DNA of 64,000 bases, from NCBI GenBank assembly GCA_010279815.1, contig QEOQ01000070.1, positions 459,025 through 523,024 of the forward strand. Reading direction: 5' to 3'. Within the stretch, counting starts at the first letter, position 1. Every line of letters begins with the position of its first letter. Shown in pieces: positions 31,985-43,899 of this stretch. A model generated the notes under the pieces. The model worked only from the letters and a program-made list of their open reading frames with translations, was not told the DNA's origin and made no database searches. This stretch comes from Brachionus plicatilis (lineage: Eukaryota > Rotifera > Eurotatoria > Ploima > Brachionidae). Made by a program: the position numbers and the translations under genes.

Positions 31985-34514
31985 GCTACGGCAAGTAAGC
32001 TTGCGGAGTTAGTCTACTAGGAGGTCGCCTATGGTAGCACATTGCGCTAGGAAAATTAAGAAGAAACTGAAAGGGGTATATAGTAGAAATTATTTGTAAA
32101 TTTAAAATTATTATGTGGTAAAAACTTAATGGCCGGTCATGAAGGCATCGTATATTCTTCTAATAAAAGTTCGAGGTTTAATCTAACCAAAACTAAATAC
32201 TTTTTAAACTAAAATGAATTAAATTTGAGTTGTTTTTAATTTATTAAGAAAATGTAAAGACTTTTTCATGACTTAAAACTCTGAATAAGAATTTCTGACA
32301 CCAAGGAAAAATTAGAAATATTAAAATTTTTTGAAAATTTCTTTATTAAGAGCCTTTAAATAAATATTAGTTTAAAATTCCTTTAAAAAATACCGAAATG
32401 CAAAGATGATTATGTTTTTAATTACTTTTTTATTATAATGTATAAATTTTTAATTTTTTAAAAAATGTTCGATCAATGCAATTTCATAAAATATTATCAT
32501 TTTTATTTATTTTTTATCAGAAAAATTTATTTTTATATTAAAAACTGCCAAAAAAATTGAAAAAAAGGTGAAGCTTCTTTAAGAATTCTAATAGGAATTC
32601 TACATTAACCAGTACCATTAGAAGATGAAATATCTGAGACCACTTTTAGAACATCATGTTTATGTGTAAAGCTGAAAGTCAGCAGCTCTCAAAAGATCAA
32701 AAGTTTGGAAGACTGATCTTCGATGAAGCTTTGAAAATTTATTTAAGAAGAATCAAATTTTGTTAGTACTTCTTTTTGAAAAACGAAAAAAGTTATAAGT
32801 AATTTAAATTTGAATTTTTGTTTTCCAAAATGACTGTAGCTTTCGAAGCACTCAAATAAATCATTGACAAATAGGCATCAATAAAAAATTAAAACTTTTT
32901 ATTTTTTATGAAATTACATGATGAGGAAATACCTTCCAAAGATTTGTTTTGAATTTTATAAAAATTTATATTCATTAAATCTTAAATTTAAAATTTGTCC
33001 GTAAGTTATTTTTAAAAAAATTAATACTTTGTTCAGAAATTATTTTTTCACTTACTTGATAATTTATGTTTGTAAAGGCCTCGATATTCTATTTGCTGCT
33101 AAACTTCTTTCTTTCAAAGAAGCAGAGAAAATTTAAGATTAAATCTGAAATTAAAAATATTTTCCGGCCACTTTACAAATTATTACTAAATGTCTTATTT
33201 TACTTTTTTTAAAAAAACCAATCCAGTTTAAAATAAATTAAAATTTATATTTAGATCAAATCAATTTACAAATTCTATGGCTTTATTAATAGATTTAATT
33301 TAAAAAGAAACTATTTAAATGTGATCTTGAAAATAAGCTTGTTCAACATATTCAATTAGTTCTAGTATAAAATTTAAATTATTCTAATATCACTGTTTTA
33401 AACCATTCAATATCTTAATTTTTTATTTTCAGGTTTCCCATGTTAAACGAATTTAAGTCTCTAATAATTTTAATTAAAATTATACAAAAAAAAGGGTTTT
33501 GAGAATAAATTGTAAAAGTATCTAAGTTATCGAAAATGGACTCTATCCTATTATTATTTAAAGATAGAGTTGACTTTTAATTTATATATGTAAAATTAAA
33601 TTAAACTAAATTTTATTTTTTGGTTTTAGCAACGAGACATGAATTGACTCAATTGTGATCAAAGGTTTATAACTTAATCCATCAAAAACTTCTTAGTATA
33701 CCGGACTTTTAAATTTATTTAACGCAATTATAATCAAAATAAAATCTTTAAATCTCCTTTTTAAATCACGAAGACTGGGAACTCAGTTAACATGTCAGAC
33801 TAGAAGTATCACATGCGAAATAATATGTTAGCAGGTCGGTGATCAATTTTGTAAAAAAATTTAAGCTTCGAAGGAATATTTAATTTAAAAATAACTTTTT
33901 TTAAAAACAGAATAAAATTATTAATAAATTACTTTTTGGTTTAGAATTAGAAAAAATTTAAAAGAGATAAAAAAAACACATGAAAAGAAAACTTTTTAGT
34001 AAAAATGATGAAAAACGCAATAAAAAAATTTTATTTTTTTAAAAAACATAAATTACAATACAAATATATCAAAAAAATTGAGAAGGTAACAATTACAAAG
34101 TAAAAAAAAAATAATATTTGCTCATTCACATTTTTTAAAATTATTTTTGCACATTAAAATAACTACAAAATTCATTGCAGAATATTTGCAGAGACCGATT
34201 AAATTAGATGATTCATTAAATGCTGCAGCTCATTCAATTTAGTAAAAAGTTTCTTAGGATTTAAGCAAAAATTGAGTACTTTTAACATCTAAAAATTTGA
34301 TCAAGCAATATTAGTTGAATATAAAGAAAAATTAGAAAAATGATTATTTAAAAAATTTTTAAAAAAAACTTGACTTTAATATGGACTCATGGCTTAAAAC
34401 GTATCTTTAGAGCAAGTACTGTAAGTAAAGAATGTTAACATGAAACATGGACGAGATTGCTTTCATTCCCTGTGCCAGTCTTTTGAGTTATGAGCCTGCA
34501 GAATATGATGAAAT
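30981..34514. other. Long gene-poor stretch; (TAA)n LINE tail at 31905-31985
   Basis: No convincing exon. Short open frames around 32600-32765 have slightly higher GC (ISETTFRTSCLCVKLKVSSS in one frame) but cannot be assigned. At 34165-34200 there is a TGCAGA core (ATTGCAGAATATTTGCAGAG) of the fold-back family without clear ends. Confidence 0.45.
31905..31985 (+). repeat. (TAA)n microsatellite, ~24 units, LINE-tail type
   Basis: It follows CTTATCAAATTTGATATAAAG, a small stem-loop typical of a LINE 3' end. The following 70 bases (AGCTACGGCAAGTAAGCTTG .. GTCGCCTATGGTAGCAC) are less A/T-rich and similar in style to the sequence between the AAT runs at 9435-9500. Confidence 0.6.
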
Positions 34515-36501
34515 ATTATTATTAATGATTATTTCAATGAACGCCTTTAAGGCGATGTGAAAAAAAATTAAAAAAATTAAAAATAAGTAATAAGATAAAA
34601 ATAAGACAAAAATAAGGGTTTGAGTAAAGATTTGAAAAAAATTTTAAATTTAATATTTTGAATTTTTAAATTTCAATAATTATTATTCATCTTGTGTTCT
34701 ATTTCAGTTTTTGTTTTTTGTTGTTTACAGTTTTTCAGTTTTTTTTTAATTTTATTTATCTTAAAAAAAAAAAATAAATAAAAAAACGAAAAAAAGAAAA
34801 ATTCTTCGAAAACTAAGAGATTTAGGTGAAGATTCGACTGGCCAACATCGGTGGAGACTTTCTTCAGGGTAAAAATATTTAATCATTTTAATCTCTTTTT
34901 TTTCTGCAATTCTCAACGCTAAAATGATATTGATATCTATATTAGCATTTTTCCATATGTTTCATTTCCCATATTTTTTAAGCATACTTCAAAAGAGTCG
35001 AGATTCAATATACCATTTGATTCTTTTTTTATTAAGTCTTTCATTTTCATTTGTGTTTGTAGCAACATGTTGTTAACATCGTTAACAAAAATCGATTTTT
35101 TGCTTAGGTCTTCCTTTTTTATATCATTTTTTTCAAATTCTCCTAAGATAGCCGATTTTAGGTTATTGGACACGAGCTCTTTAAAGAAAGCTAATTTTCC
35201 TTTCAGTAGTTTGGTTTTAAGTTTTCTAACCCGAGTGCATTTAATAAATATGTCGTTCGTGATATTTATTAAATGATCACGAACGATCACGAAGATTTTT
35301 TTAATTTTAGCATATTTTTTATCAATGTTGCCTCTGTTGTTTGTAGTATCCTTATTTGATTTCTACTTAAGGTATAATTTTCGAATCCATATGTAAGCTT
35401 TGGTCTACTAAAAACTTTAAAGAGATGTATTTTAATTTTAATTTCAAGGAAATTATTGTTTATTTGCAAATTCCTTAGACCAGAAAACGATCTAAAAGCT
35501 GTTCTTATACTAGATTCAACCTTATCTTTTATTGTTGTTTTTTCTGTTCAGGATCACTCCAAGAAATCTTATTTATTCAAAACATATTATTTCTTGATTA
35601 TACATTCTCGGCTTTCCTGCAGTATCTTTCAATTTTCCGTCAATCACAATGTATTGAGTTTTTATTTCTTATCGAATTTCATATTTTTCACAAATATTGA
35701 TTGCTTCTTGTAGCTCCTTTACACTTTGAGTTAGAAGTAAAATATCATCGGCATACATTACAACTCCAGTAAAATGCTGATGTATTTTTGTACCAATTTT
35801 TATCCACTCTAATTCTTTAATTGAGTCTTCAGTTTAAATAGAGAACAATTTTGGAGAAAATGGACCGATTTAAACCAATACATGTTTTGAATAATTTACT
35901 TATTTCATTTTCTCTCACAACTAGTGCCATTGAGTTCTGATAGTAGTTTCTAAAACATCCTCAGACTTGGGGGTCAACTTTATCCTTTAACTTTTTAAAT
36001 AATAATTATTTCTCTGTTAATTTTATCAAATACTTTGCTCGCATCAATGGTAAATCCACAAACTTTTCTATTTCTATTATTGTAACAGCTAACTGTCTCT
36101 TTTACCGCAAAGATAGCATGAGAAAGCGAGCTATTTTTCTTAAATCCAAGATGTCTTTCAGGATCATCGTGAGATTTCATAATTTCATTTAGCATTTTTT
36201 TCTCGAAAATATTCGAGACAATGTCTGAAACAAAGTCTGATATTGTTATAGGTCGTATGTTGTTCAAATCATTGCAAGATTTCGTCTCATCTTTGATAAC
36301 TGGTATTTTTTTTTCAATGTTTAAAAAACCTCGGAATTTGTCCAAAATTGTTTTATATTCTCCAAATTCTTTTTCAAATTGTATGTGTGATAAGTTTAAA
36401 TTTATAATTTTACAAATTGCAAATAACTCGAAAAAATTGTCAGTGTTCACAAAGGAGCTTGTTTTTTTAGCCAAAAAAAAAAAAAAATTATTTAACGACA
36501 T
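34515..36501 (-). pseudogene. Degenerate LINE with reverse transcriptase
   Basis: The minus strand from 36501: NNIRPITISDFVSDIVSNIF, HLGFKKNSSLSHAIFAV and GFTIDASKVFDKINREI (RT domains 1-3), then YADDILL near 35740 (catalytic box), LTYGFENYTLSRNQIRILQT (35287-35469) and a Lys-rich C-terminal region (34937-35290). It ends in a 3' tail GCCTTAAAGGCGTTCATTGAAATAAT at 34515-34560. Several frame breaks and stops; 5' end absent. A lineage distinct from the fragments at 24 kb and 38 kb judged by motif wording. Confidence 0.75.
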
Positions 36502-36619
36502 TTATTAACAGCCATATTTCTGATAAAATGATATTCTGTTGAGTTACTATATTGTTAATTTTAATTTATTCTAATTTAACCTTGCTTAATTAAATTTGCC
36601 AAAATGAATCTGCTAAAAT

Positions 36620-37105
36620 TTATTTTGGTGAAATAATACAGTCACGGCAAAAACTACACCAATTGGCGTATTTTTCTTTAGTGTTCTTGAGCAAGAGATT
36701 TTCCAGTGTTTTGGGACACCTGGAGATTCGCTGCGGAAGAGTGCCAATAAATACAACCTCTTTTGATCTGTGCTTGTGAGATTCAAAAAACCAGACCAAC
36801 GCCACCAATTTCTGCTCATTGAATAAAGAGCGCATTATTTCCTCAATTTTCTTCTCAAATTCTTTCCGAAATAGAAGAGATATATAGTTCGGCCTCCCAA
36901 AGTTGTCACGACGACTTGTCACTGGCGAAAACATCACAAAGTAAGCCGTTTTATCAGTCAGTTCATAAAAATTTGTGTGTCGCACACGCTCTTTGGCAAG
37001 TGAGGTAATGAGCGAATGATGTGACTGCTTGGGCCGATTGGATCCATCGGTATGAATTCAACGTGCTACATTGAGTTGAATAATGAACGCCAAAATAATG
37101 CTCAT
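36620..37105 (-). pseudogene. Secreted-type ORF with a single in-frame TGA
   Basis: From ATG 37105 to the stop at 36620 there are 162 codons in one frame with a single interruption, TGA at codon 16 (37060-37058). Codons 1-15 form a signal-peptide-like start (MSIILAFIIQLNVAR). After the TGA the frame continues without a break: IHTDGSNRPKQSHHSLI .. TAYFVMFSPVTSRRDNFG .. ALVWFFESHKHRSKE .. CSFCRDCIISPK. Composition is distinctly coding and less A/T-rich than its surroundings. No family recognised. The TGA may be a nonsense mutation (TGG to TGA is the simplest path), a polymorphism, or an error. A TATATA-like box lies about 130 bp upstream (37237-37244). Confidence 0.55.
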
Positions 37106-38414
37106 TTCTGCTAAGATGATCTTTCTACAACTTTTTTATTAGTTAACGAATAAATGTTCGTCGGTGATCATGTGTCGCTTTTGATTATTTATGTGAACAT
37201 TAATCAACTGATCTTTGTTCATAACACTTTGTGACACTATATAAGTTATTCCTTTAAAAAACTTAATTTTTATCATGTTAAGTTATATGTCATTTTAGTT
37301 TATAAAATTTTACAATTTAAGTATTTTAGGATGTCAAACAAAATCAAAGCAATTTCGTGTCGTCACTTGTTCAAAAATGCCGAAAATCAGTTTAATATTA
37401 ATAATCTTGTAAATTTTGTTTAACTGAAATATTTAACCCTAATTTTTTCTTTTAACGACAAATAAATATATATGATCGGAACCTTCTTTATTGCGTCCCA
37501 ATGCAATCTCAAAATTATATTGAGGATAGTTTTAGTATTTTGAAGTTTATTTTTATTAAAAATTGTAAAAATAATTTTATTTTCTTAATTTAGTCCGATT
37601 TTTGGGATGTTAACCCTTATGAAAATGCAATCATGGATGAATTTTTTCAATTTTAAAAATGAAAGAAACAGACTTTAACAGAACACGTGACATGGTATAA
37701 TTTTGTTACATTTTCCAAATTTCTCACAATTTTTTTTTTTGAATTTAGATTTAAAGTTAAAAAAAAACTGTATGTTATTATTTTAAAATTTTCGAGTTCT
37801 TTTTCGTGATATAAATATTGTAACCGTATAGAAAAATAAACATTGAATAAAGATTAATATTTAATATTTTTTGTCAAAAATTTTTTTTTAAAATTAAAAA
37901 TTTTTGAGATTTATGTATTTCGTCAATTACCCAATATATTTTTCTGCAATTTTAAAAATCCCAATAATATTACCAGGCTTTTTTGATATTTTTTATTTAG
38001 AGTGTTTGTTATTATTATCACGTGTAATCATCTCTGGTATTTCTTAGGTAAAAACATTATTTTGATAAGATTAAATAAATAAAAATGACAGATTTTTGAA
38101 GAATTTAATGTCACAATTAGAGATACCTGAACATTCTTTGCATTTTTGAAAAATTTTAACATATTGAAGAAAAAAGGAAATTTTTCTTGTCTAAAAAATT
38201 TTTTTGATTGGTTAAAAAAAACGAAATAAAATTAACTTAAAAATTTATCAGTTATATGAGAAAGACTTATAATTTTCAAAAGGGTATAGCGACGCAACAG
38301 ATTTTCTTTTTGATTATAGGATAATTAAGGAAAGGTTAATCAATAAAAGCGATTTTTTTTAAATTGCTGAAAAATCATTTCAAATTGAGTTAAAAACTCA
38401 CAGGATTTTAAAAA
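37106..38414. other. Intergenic
   Basis: The 5' flank of the preceding ORF and A/T-rich sequence. No gene or well-bounded repeat seen. Confidence 0.5.
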
Positions 38415-39200
38415 TCAAAAAAGACTATAATTTAATTCGAGGTCCTTAATTAAAAATTCATTAATAAATTTCGAACAAAAATATACAAAAGTATCTTCCA
38501 TGTGATCATTAAATTTTCCTTTCGCCGGTATGTGAAACAGGTTTTTGTTTCTGAGGTCAAAAGGAATAATTTTTTTACAATTATTTCTTGTTAAACAAGT
38601 TTTTAAGCTATGTGGTCCATTTTCATTGGTAACCACGTTGAATATGTATCGTGATATTCTCTTTATCATTCTGTGTTGAATGCAATCAAGGTTAAATCTG
38701 CTGAGTTCGATGTTTATCTTGTTGAAATCCTCTGTCTTTGTAACCATAAATTTTAGATTCAGTAATTTATATACACAGCGATAAAAAGTATTAACCAATT
38801 TCTGGAGTGTTCTTTTCGGAAAATAAATTGAAATTGACATACAATAATCAAAGTGCGGTAGTAAAAAAGATTTGAAAAATTGTAGTCTGACTTTATGAGA
38901 CAAATAAAATAAACGTTCGATTGTATAAACTCGTTTATTGATGGAAGTTCTCAAGTCTGAAACGTATTTTGAAAACGTGAGCTTATTGTCAATTGTAATA
39001 CCAAGTAATTTAAAGCAGTTCACAACTTCTATATCATTGCTGTCTATTGTAACCCATTTTGGAAAAGTTAAATTTCTTTTATTTGACACAAACATTATTT
39101 TTGTTTGTGTCAAAAATTCAAGCATTTAAATATGAGTTGTATGCATTGAAATATTTAAATTTTTCCCAAATACCATTATGCTCATCATCTTTAAAAATTT
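38415..39200 (-). pseudogene. LINE reverse transcriptase, C-terminal part
   Basis: Open frame 39125-38415: KIMFVSNKRNLTFP, VVNCFKLLGITIDNKLTF, FFKSFLLPHFDYCMSIS, IELSRFNLDCIQHRM and a C-terminal tail. This is the RT connection/thumb region and C-terminus of a non-LTR element. The catalytic part is missing, and upstream the frame breaks near 39125 with fragments to about 39200. It is the longest intact frame among the LINE fragments here, so it may be relatively young. Confidence 0.85.
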
Positions 39201-39668
39201 GCTTTGTTCCAATTTTTTTATTTTCTTTAAATAAAATTAATTCTTAATCATTTGAGCCAGATTAAAAAGATCTAATCTAATAGCGATTTTTTTAAATCAA
39301 TATAATTATCTTTTTCAAATATTTAATTTTTGAAGGAAGGCTTTTTACTTATGATTAATCAGAATACTTTGAATTGAAGAGATGGTAAAAATTAATTTTT
39401 TCTAATCGAATTTTTTTTTTTATTTAATTGTTATATTATTTTAATTTTTTTTAAACTCTTTGTTCAAAAAATCCATCTTTATAAAGGGCCTACACTTAAA
39501 TTAACAAGTTTTTTATCTCGTTTAGGATTATTGAAAAAACATTTTGAAAATTTATTTTTTAATGGGTAATAATTTGATATTGGTATTTAAGGCTTTTTAA
39601 ATTTTATGTTTGTAATTTTTGTTTCTGCTTCAGTGCTGATGATTACTTTTTTCCTAGAGATGTTATTA
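39201..39668. other. Intergenic
   Basis: A/T-rich sequence; no gene seen. Confidence 0.5.
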
Positions 39669-40362
39669 CAGTCGATCCTACGTATAACGAACCCCCATAA
39701 AACGAAATCCTCTATATTACGAATAAGAATCCAGGAACCGATTTTTTATAAAGGAAAAAGAAAGCTAATTTTTTTTGATACAACGAAACTCTTTATAATG
39801 AAATCCCGATATAACGAACCAATAAAAAAAAACCGAGTACAGTCTAGTTCGGTTATAACGAACTTACTTCGGAACTCTCAAAATGGTTCGTTATAAACGA
39901 ACTTCGTTATATCCGAAACATAAAAAAGGTAAAAATTTTTCGTTTCGTTGCTTGACTTCTAGAATTCATTTTTTTTATTAATTGAGGATCATTCTCTTTT
40001 AATTTTTATAGATAAATGTGTGAATTTTCTCCGATAAAATTAACCGTCTTATGGTTAATTGACAGATAAAGATTAGGATTCAAAAAAATTTCGTACTTTT
40101 TTGTCAAGTTCGTTATAAAAAAATAAATATTACTGAGAATTTTTAAAAAAGACTTCGTTATAACCGAGTTTTCGTTATAACCGAGTTCGTTATATCCGTA
40201 AAAAATAACATTATAAAGATTGTTGTTTTACAATCTATTGAATTTTTTTTCGCTATTACCGATTTTTTGTTATAAGCGTTTTCGCTATAACCGAACTCGA
40301 CTGTACTCTACTTCAGAATAAAACCTTTATATAACGAATTTCGTTATAACGAGGTTTGACTG
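39669..40362. mobile_element. Tigger/pogo-like non-autonomous element with TTATAACGAA repeats
   Basis: 694 bp flanked by TA (39667-39668 and 40363-40364). Ends CAGTCGATCCTACGTATAACGA and CAGTCAAACCTCGTTATAACG (from the other side). The body contains more than a dozen copies of TTATAACGA or TTCGTTATA in both orientations. Ends of this form are characteristic of the pogo/Tigger branch of Tc1/mariner. No transposase ORF is present. Confidence 0.8.
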
Positions 40363-40560
40363 TATTCATATTGTTTAGAAAAATTTATAAAAATTTTAAT
40401 TTGTAAAAAAAGTCTTTAGACTTTTAACTAATTTTACAAATTCCTAATTACTAATTCTGTACTTAACATAGATGAGCCAACTTATGACAAACCCTAACTA
40501 CAAAATAAAAATCCAGATACTTCCAATAGACGATAATTGAGACGAAACAAACAATAAAGT

Positions 40561-40719
40561 AGCGACTTTAACGATGACATAACTGAAAAAGCCAGATCGC
40601 TCAACTTCAGGCATGGTCTTTATTCGAATTTGACAAGCTTCCATCAGAGGTCTCTGCTGATCCTTGCGTTAAAACACGAGCTATCAGAAGAGCGAGCCCA
40701 ACAAGTTTTCTACTATTAA
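40561..40719 (+). CDS. Candidate terminal exon, unknown
   Basis: After an AATAAAG acceptor-like site, 53 codons are open to TAA at 40719 (SDFNDDITEKARSLNFRHGL .. FHQRSLLILALKHELSEERA). The composition looks coding (less A/T-rich, amphipathic helix) but no upstream exon or family is recognised. Confidence 0.25.
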   Translation, partial: SDFNDDITEKARSLNFRHGLYSNLTSFHQRSLLILALKHELSEERAQQVFYY

Positions 40720-41119
40720 AGCATACGTTAATTATTTTTTTTTAAAAACTTAAAAAAATATTAAAAAAATTTTTATTAAATTTTTAATTTCAAAAATATT
40801 TCCATTACTCAAGGGCTCTGATTAGCTTTATTTAAAATTTTTATTAATTCTATTTGCTAATTATTTTCATCTTTGTCGTTAAAACCATTGACACTTATCT
40901 TTGTTTTTGAGATAGTTAAAAAAGTCGCCAATTTTGATACTTGTTCCTTACTAGGTCCTTGCTTTCTGCTATAATGAAATCTTCTTATTTTAAAGAAATT
41001 CGTTTTTATTCGAATTGAATGAATTGAATTTTAAGTCCACTTTGAAATCTGACGAACTGATAAAAATGTTTTCTGCGATTATTAAATATCCAATTTTTCA
41101 GGCAAGAAAAATTGGATTT

Positions 41120-41187
41120 TTATTTCGAATGAATACTTTCATATAATAATTTTTACTTCGAATGAATACTTTCATAAAATAATTTTT
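41120..41187. repeat. 34-bp tandem duplication
   Basis: Two head-to-tail copies of a unit containing TTCGAATGAATACTTTCATA, differing at one or two positions. Confidence 0.75.
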
Positions 41188-41461
41188 ATTTCTAGAAAAA
41201 ATTCGTCTCCTTTTCAATACTTTTTGGTTGTTTTTATGTTTCTTTAGCAAAATAATCTTATTAATTAAGTTACCAATTTTTGCCATCCCATTAAATGAAA
41301 CAATGGTTGAATATTTGACACCACGGAATACTTGAGTTGTTAAATTTATGATATTTATTGCTGTATTTTTTAGATAAAATAAAATTGATTCCGAGAATGA
41401 AAAAAAGATTCAATTTGTCTATTCATCTTGAATCACAGTACTTTACATTAAAAATAAATAT

Positions 41462-42562
41462 CTATATGGTTTAATGTTTTGTGTTTGAATCACAAAATGT
41501 ATCCAATGTTGAAATAACATTGAAAAAGTGCGATGTTTCAAAAATATTTTTCAGTTTCAAATAAAAAAATAATTTTTAGTTAATATTGCAAGGATCTTCA
41601 TATTTAAAAATAAACTCTTTAAGTAAATAGAATGAGAAAGAAATTTGAAAAAAATATTGAAAATTCTTTTTTGTAACTTTTAAATTAATTATTTATTTAT
41701 TTGTTTATCTGTACCTTTACCAACCTCCAAAATAAAATTTATGAAACAAAAAATATAAAAATCAAGCTAAATAAGATAAAATAAAATGAATAAAAAGATA
41801 AATAATTCATTTCGATTTTAATTAATATTCAATCGTTGAAAAACTTGATCTAGTCGGTTCAGTGAAATAAAGTTCACATATTTTGCGATTAATTTTAGTT
41901 CTCGGTTTTGTGAAATATAAACTCTTCTAATTTATTTGTTCACAAGAAGGTAAACCAAAATAGAATTAGGTTATCAAATCTCAAATTAGGTGAAAAACTT
42001 TTAGACGCATACTTTTATGAGAATAAATTGAATAAAATAGCTATTTAATAGAATGCCTAATTCTTGATACTGATATAAAAATAAACAATTGAAGTTAATA
42101 ATTTTTTTGTTTTTTTTTTTTTAATTTGAAGGATTTTTAGAAAAAGCATTTTCTCTGATCTAGTTGACTTGGTATTAGCCTTTCAACAATCAAATACCCA
42201 AATGTCCTATCTACTTAAATCTGGGAACAAGAATTGTTCCACTAAAATATACCGAACCGAAAAATTTTGTTTTTAGTGATAATTGAAGTTCGTTTGATGC
42301 ATATAAACAAATACTAAATTTATAAAAAATGGAAAACAGAGCGTAGATAATTTTTTTTAAACTAAAAATATTATCTTACATATCATCATAGCAAAAGCAC
42401 AAAGTAAAAATTTAAAAAAAATAGTTTTTCATGCTTGCAATATTAACTAAAAATTATTTTTTTATTTGAAACTGAAAAAAATTTTTGAAACATCGCAGTT
42501 TTCCAATGTTATTTCAACATTGGATACATTTTGTGATTCAAACATAAAAATTAAACCATATG
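41462..42562. mobile_element. 1.1-kb element with ~135-bp terminal inverted repeats
   Basis: 41462-41597 and 42428-42562 are inverted copies (CATTGGATACATTTTGTGATTC on the right arm is mirrored on the left), with a few mismatches. The interior (LINE tail and simple sequence) has no transposase. Target duplication not resolved. The palindromic element at 42571 is inserted immediately next to its right end. Confidence 0.55.
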
Positions 42563-42570
42563 TTTTATTA

Positions 42571-43385
42571 ACGGGTGTTCAATAAAGGTTGGCGCGAGTT
42601 TGTTTTTGATAAAATCTGGTGATTGGTTCATCCAAAACTTTTGAAATTTTATACATATATACATTAAACCTTCATGATTACAAAACACTTTGTATTATTT
42701 ATCTGCTTTGTTTATACCGGAAATAAAAGGCATAACCTTGACTCCACCTAAATAATCTCAATGTCCTCCTAGTTAATGTTATTATTTTAATAAGTTTTAT
42801 ATATCACCTGATAGATAATCAAACAAGGATCAAGATGATATAAAGATCTTGTTTTGATTACATTCGATTCAAAAGATATACTCAAAAAACCCTTAAATTT
42901 TAACCTTATTTGATAAGTAAAAAATTTGATATATTTTTGATTTTGATCGTATAACTTTTGAATGGAACAAGATTTTAACACCAAATTTTGAACACTTTTA
43001 TAAATTTGATTCAACTTAAAAATATATCAAATTTTTTACTTATCAAATAAGGTTAAAATTTAAGGGTTTTTTGAGTATATCTTTTGAATCGAATGTAATC
43101 AAAACAAGATCTTTATATCATCTTGATCCTTGTTTGATTATCTATCAGGTGATATATAAAACTTATTAAAATAATAACATTAACTAGGAGGACATTGAGA
43201 TTATTTAGGTGGAGTCAAGGTTATGCCTTTTATTTCCGGTATAAACAAAGCAGATAAATAATACAAAGTGTTTTGTAATCATGAAGGTTTAATGTATATA
43301 TGTATAAAATTTCAAAAGTTTTGGATGAACCAATCACCAGATTTTATCAAAAACAAACTCGCGCCAACCTTTATTGAACACCCGT
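42571..43385. mobile_element. 815-bp near-perfect palindrome, TA duplication (mariner-type fold-back)
   Basis: Arms 42571-42942 and 43014-43385 (~372 bp each) are complementary almost without mismatch by eye, around a ~70-bp centre. Ends ACGGGTGTTCAATAAAGG and complement, flanked by TA. ACGGGTG-type ends and TA targets fit mariner-like elements. The near-identity of the arms suggests a young element or ongoing arm conversion. Confidence 0.85.
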
Positions 43386-43424
43386 TATTTAAATTAATTT
43401 GTTTTTGATCCAAATAAATATAAG

Positions 43425-43550
43425 ACCGTATCGAAGACCGGTCCAAGACGGACGGTCAGGACCGTTTTAAAAGACCGTCCATCTAGATGGTCCAGACGTC
43501 TGACTAGGCCAGAACAGACCTGTTTTACAGGTAGACGACCGGACGCCAAC
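43425..43550. repeat. Short GC-rich island with repeated GACCG/CGGTC
   Basis: In ~125 bases there are about ten AGACCG, GACGG, CCGTC or GGTC units in both orientations (GACCGGTCC, GACGGACGGTC, AGACCGTCC, GGTCCAGACGTC). Sharp contrast to the A/T-rich surroundings. It may be the end of an unknown DNA element. Confidence 0.5.
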
Positions 43551-43899
43551 GCTACTAATAAATGATAACAATATCTTAATTCGTTATCTTCTGTTAAATA
43601 AGTGATTTATTTCCATTTCTGAAATTCATATCTATAGAATAAAGCTAATTTTATAAATGAGTTATCACCTAAATTATGTCACTGCGAAAATCCTGCAAGT
43701 TTGCAAATTACTAAAATGACTTAATTTGGTGGTCCAGAATTTTCATCAGCAGATAAAATTTTCAGAACGATTTTTAGATCTCAACAGTTTAAAATTGAGA
43801 CTCTTTTAAAAATCGAAATTAATTAGTTATTAGTCGTGGTAAAAAATATCCTTGTCTGTTTACCATGCACCATGTCCGACAGTTAATTTTTAGCCAAAA

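Larger units (their letters stand above)
40720..42570. other. Repeat-rich, gene-free
   Basis: Holds a 34-bp tandem duplication (41120-41187, TTCGAATGAATACTTTCATA twice), a LINE tail of the ACAGATAAACAAATAAATAA type (about 41690-41720, minus), and a long inverted repeat (41462-41597 / 42428-42562) that abuts the next element. Confidence 0.55.

Noticed and set aside
31905..31985. Possible CRISPR-like or regulatory array
   Set aside because: It is a plain (TAA)n microsatellite at a LINE 3' end; no spacers.
36221..36508. Plus-strand ORF of 95 codons
   Set aside because: Antisense to the LINE reverse-transcriptase domain on the minus strand.
40618..40735. Minus-strand signal-peptide-like frame (LVGLALLIARVLTQG)
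   Set aside because: No ATG in frame and a quick stop; the plus-strand frame at 40561-40719 looks more coding.
42787..43014. Minus-strand ORF of 75 codons
   Set aside because: It lies inside one arm and centre of the large palindrome, with no protein-like features.
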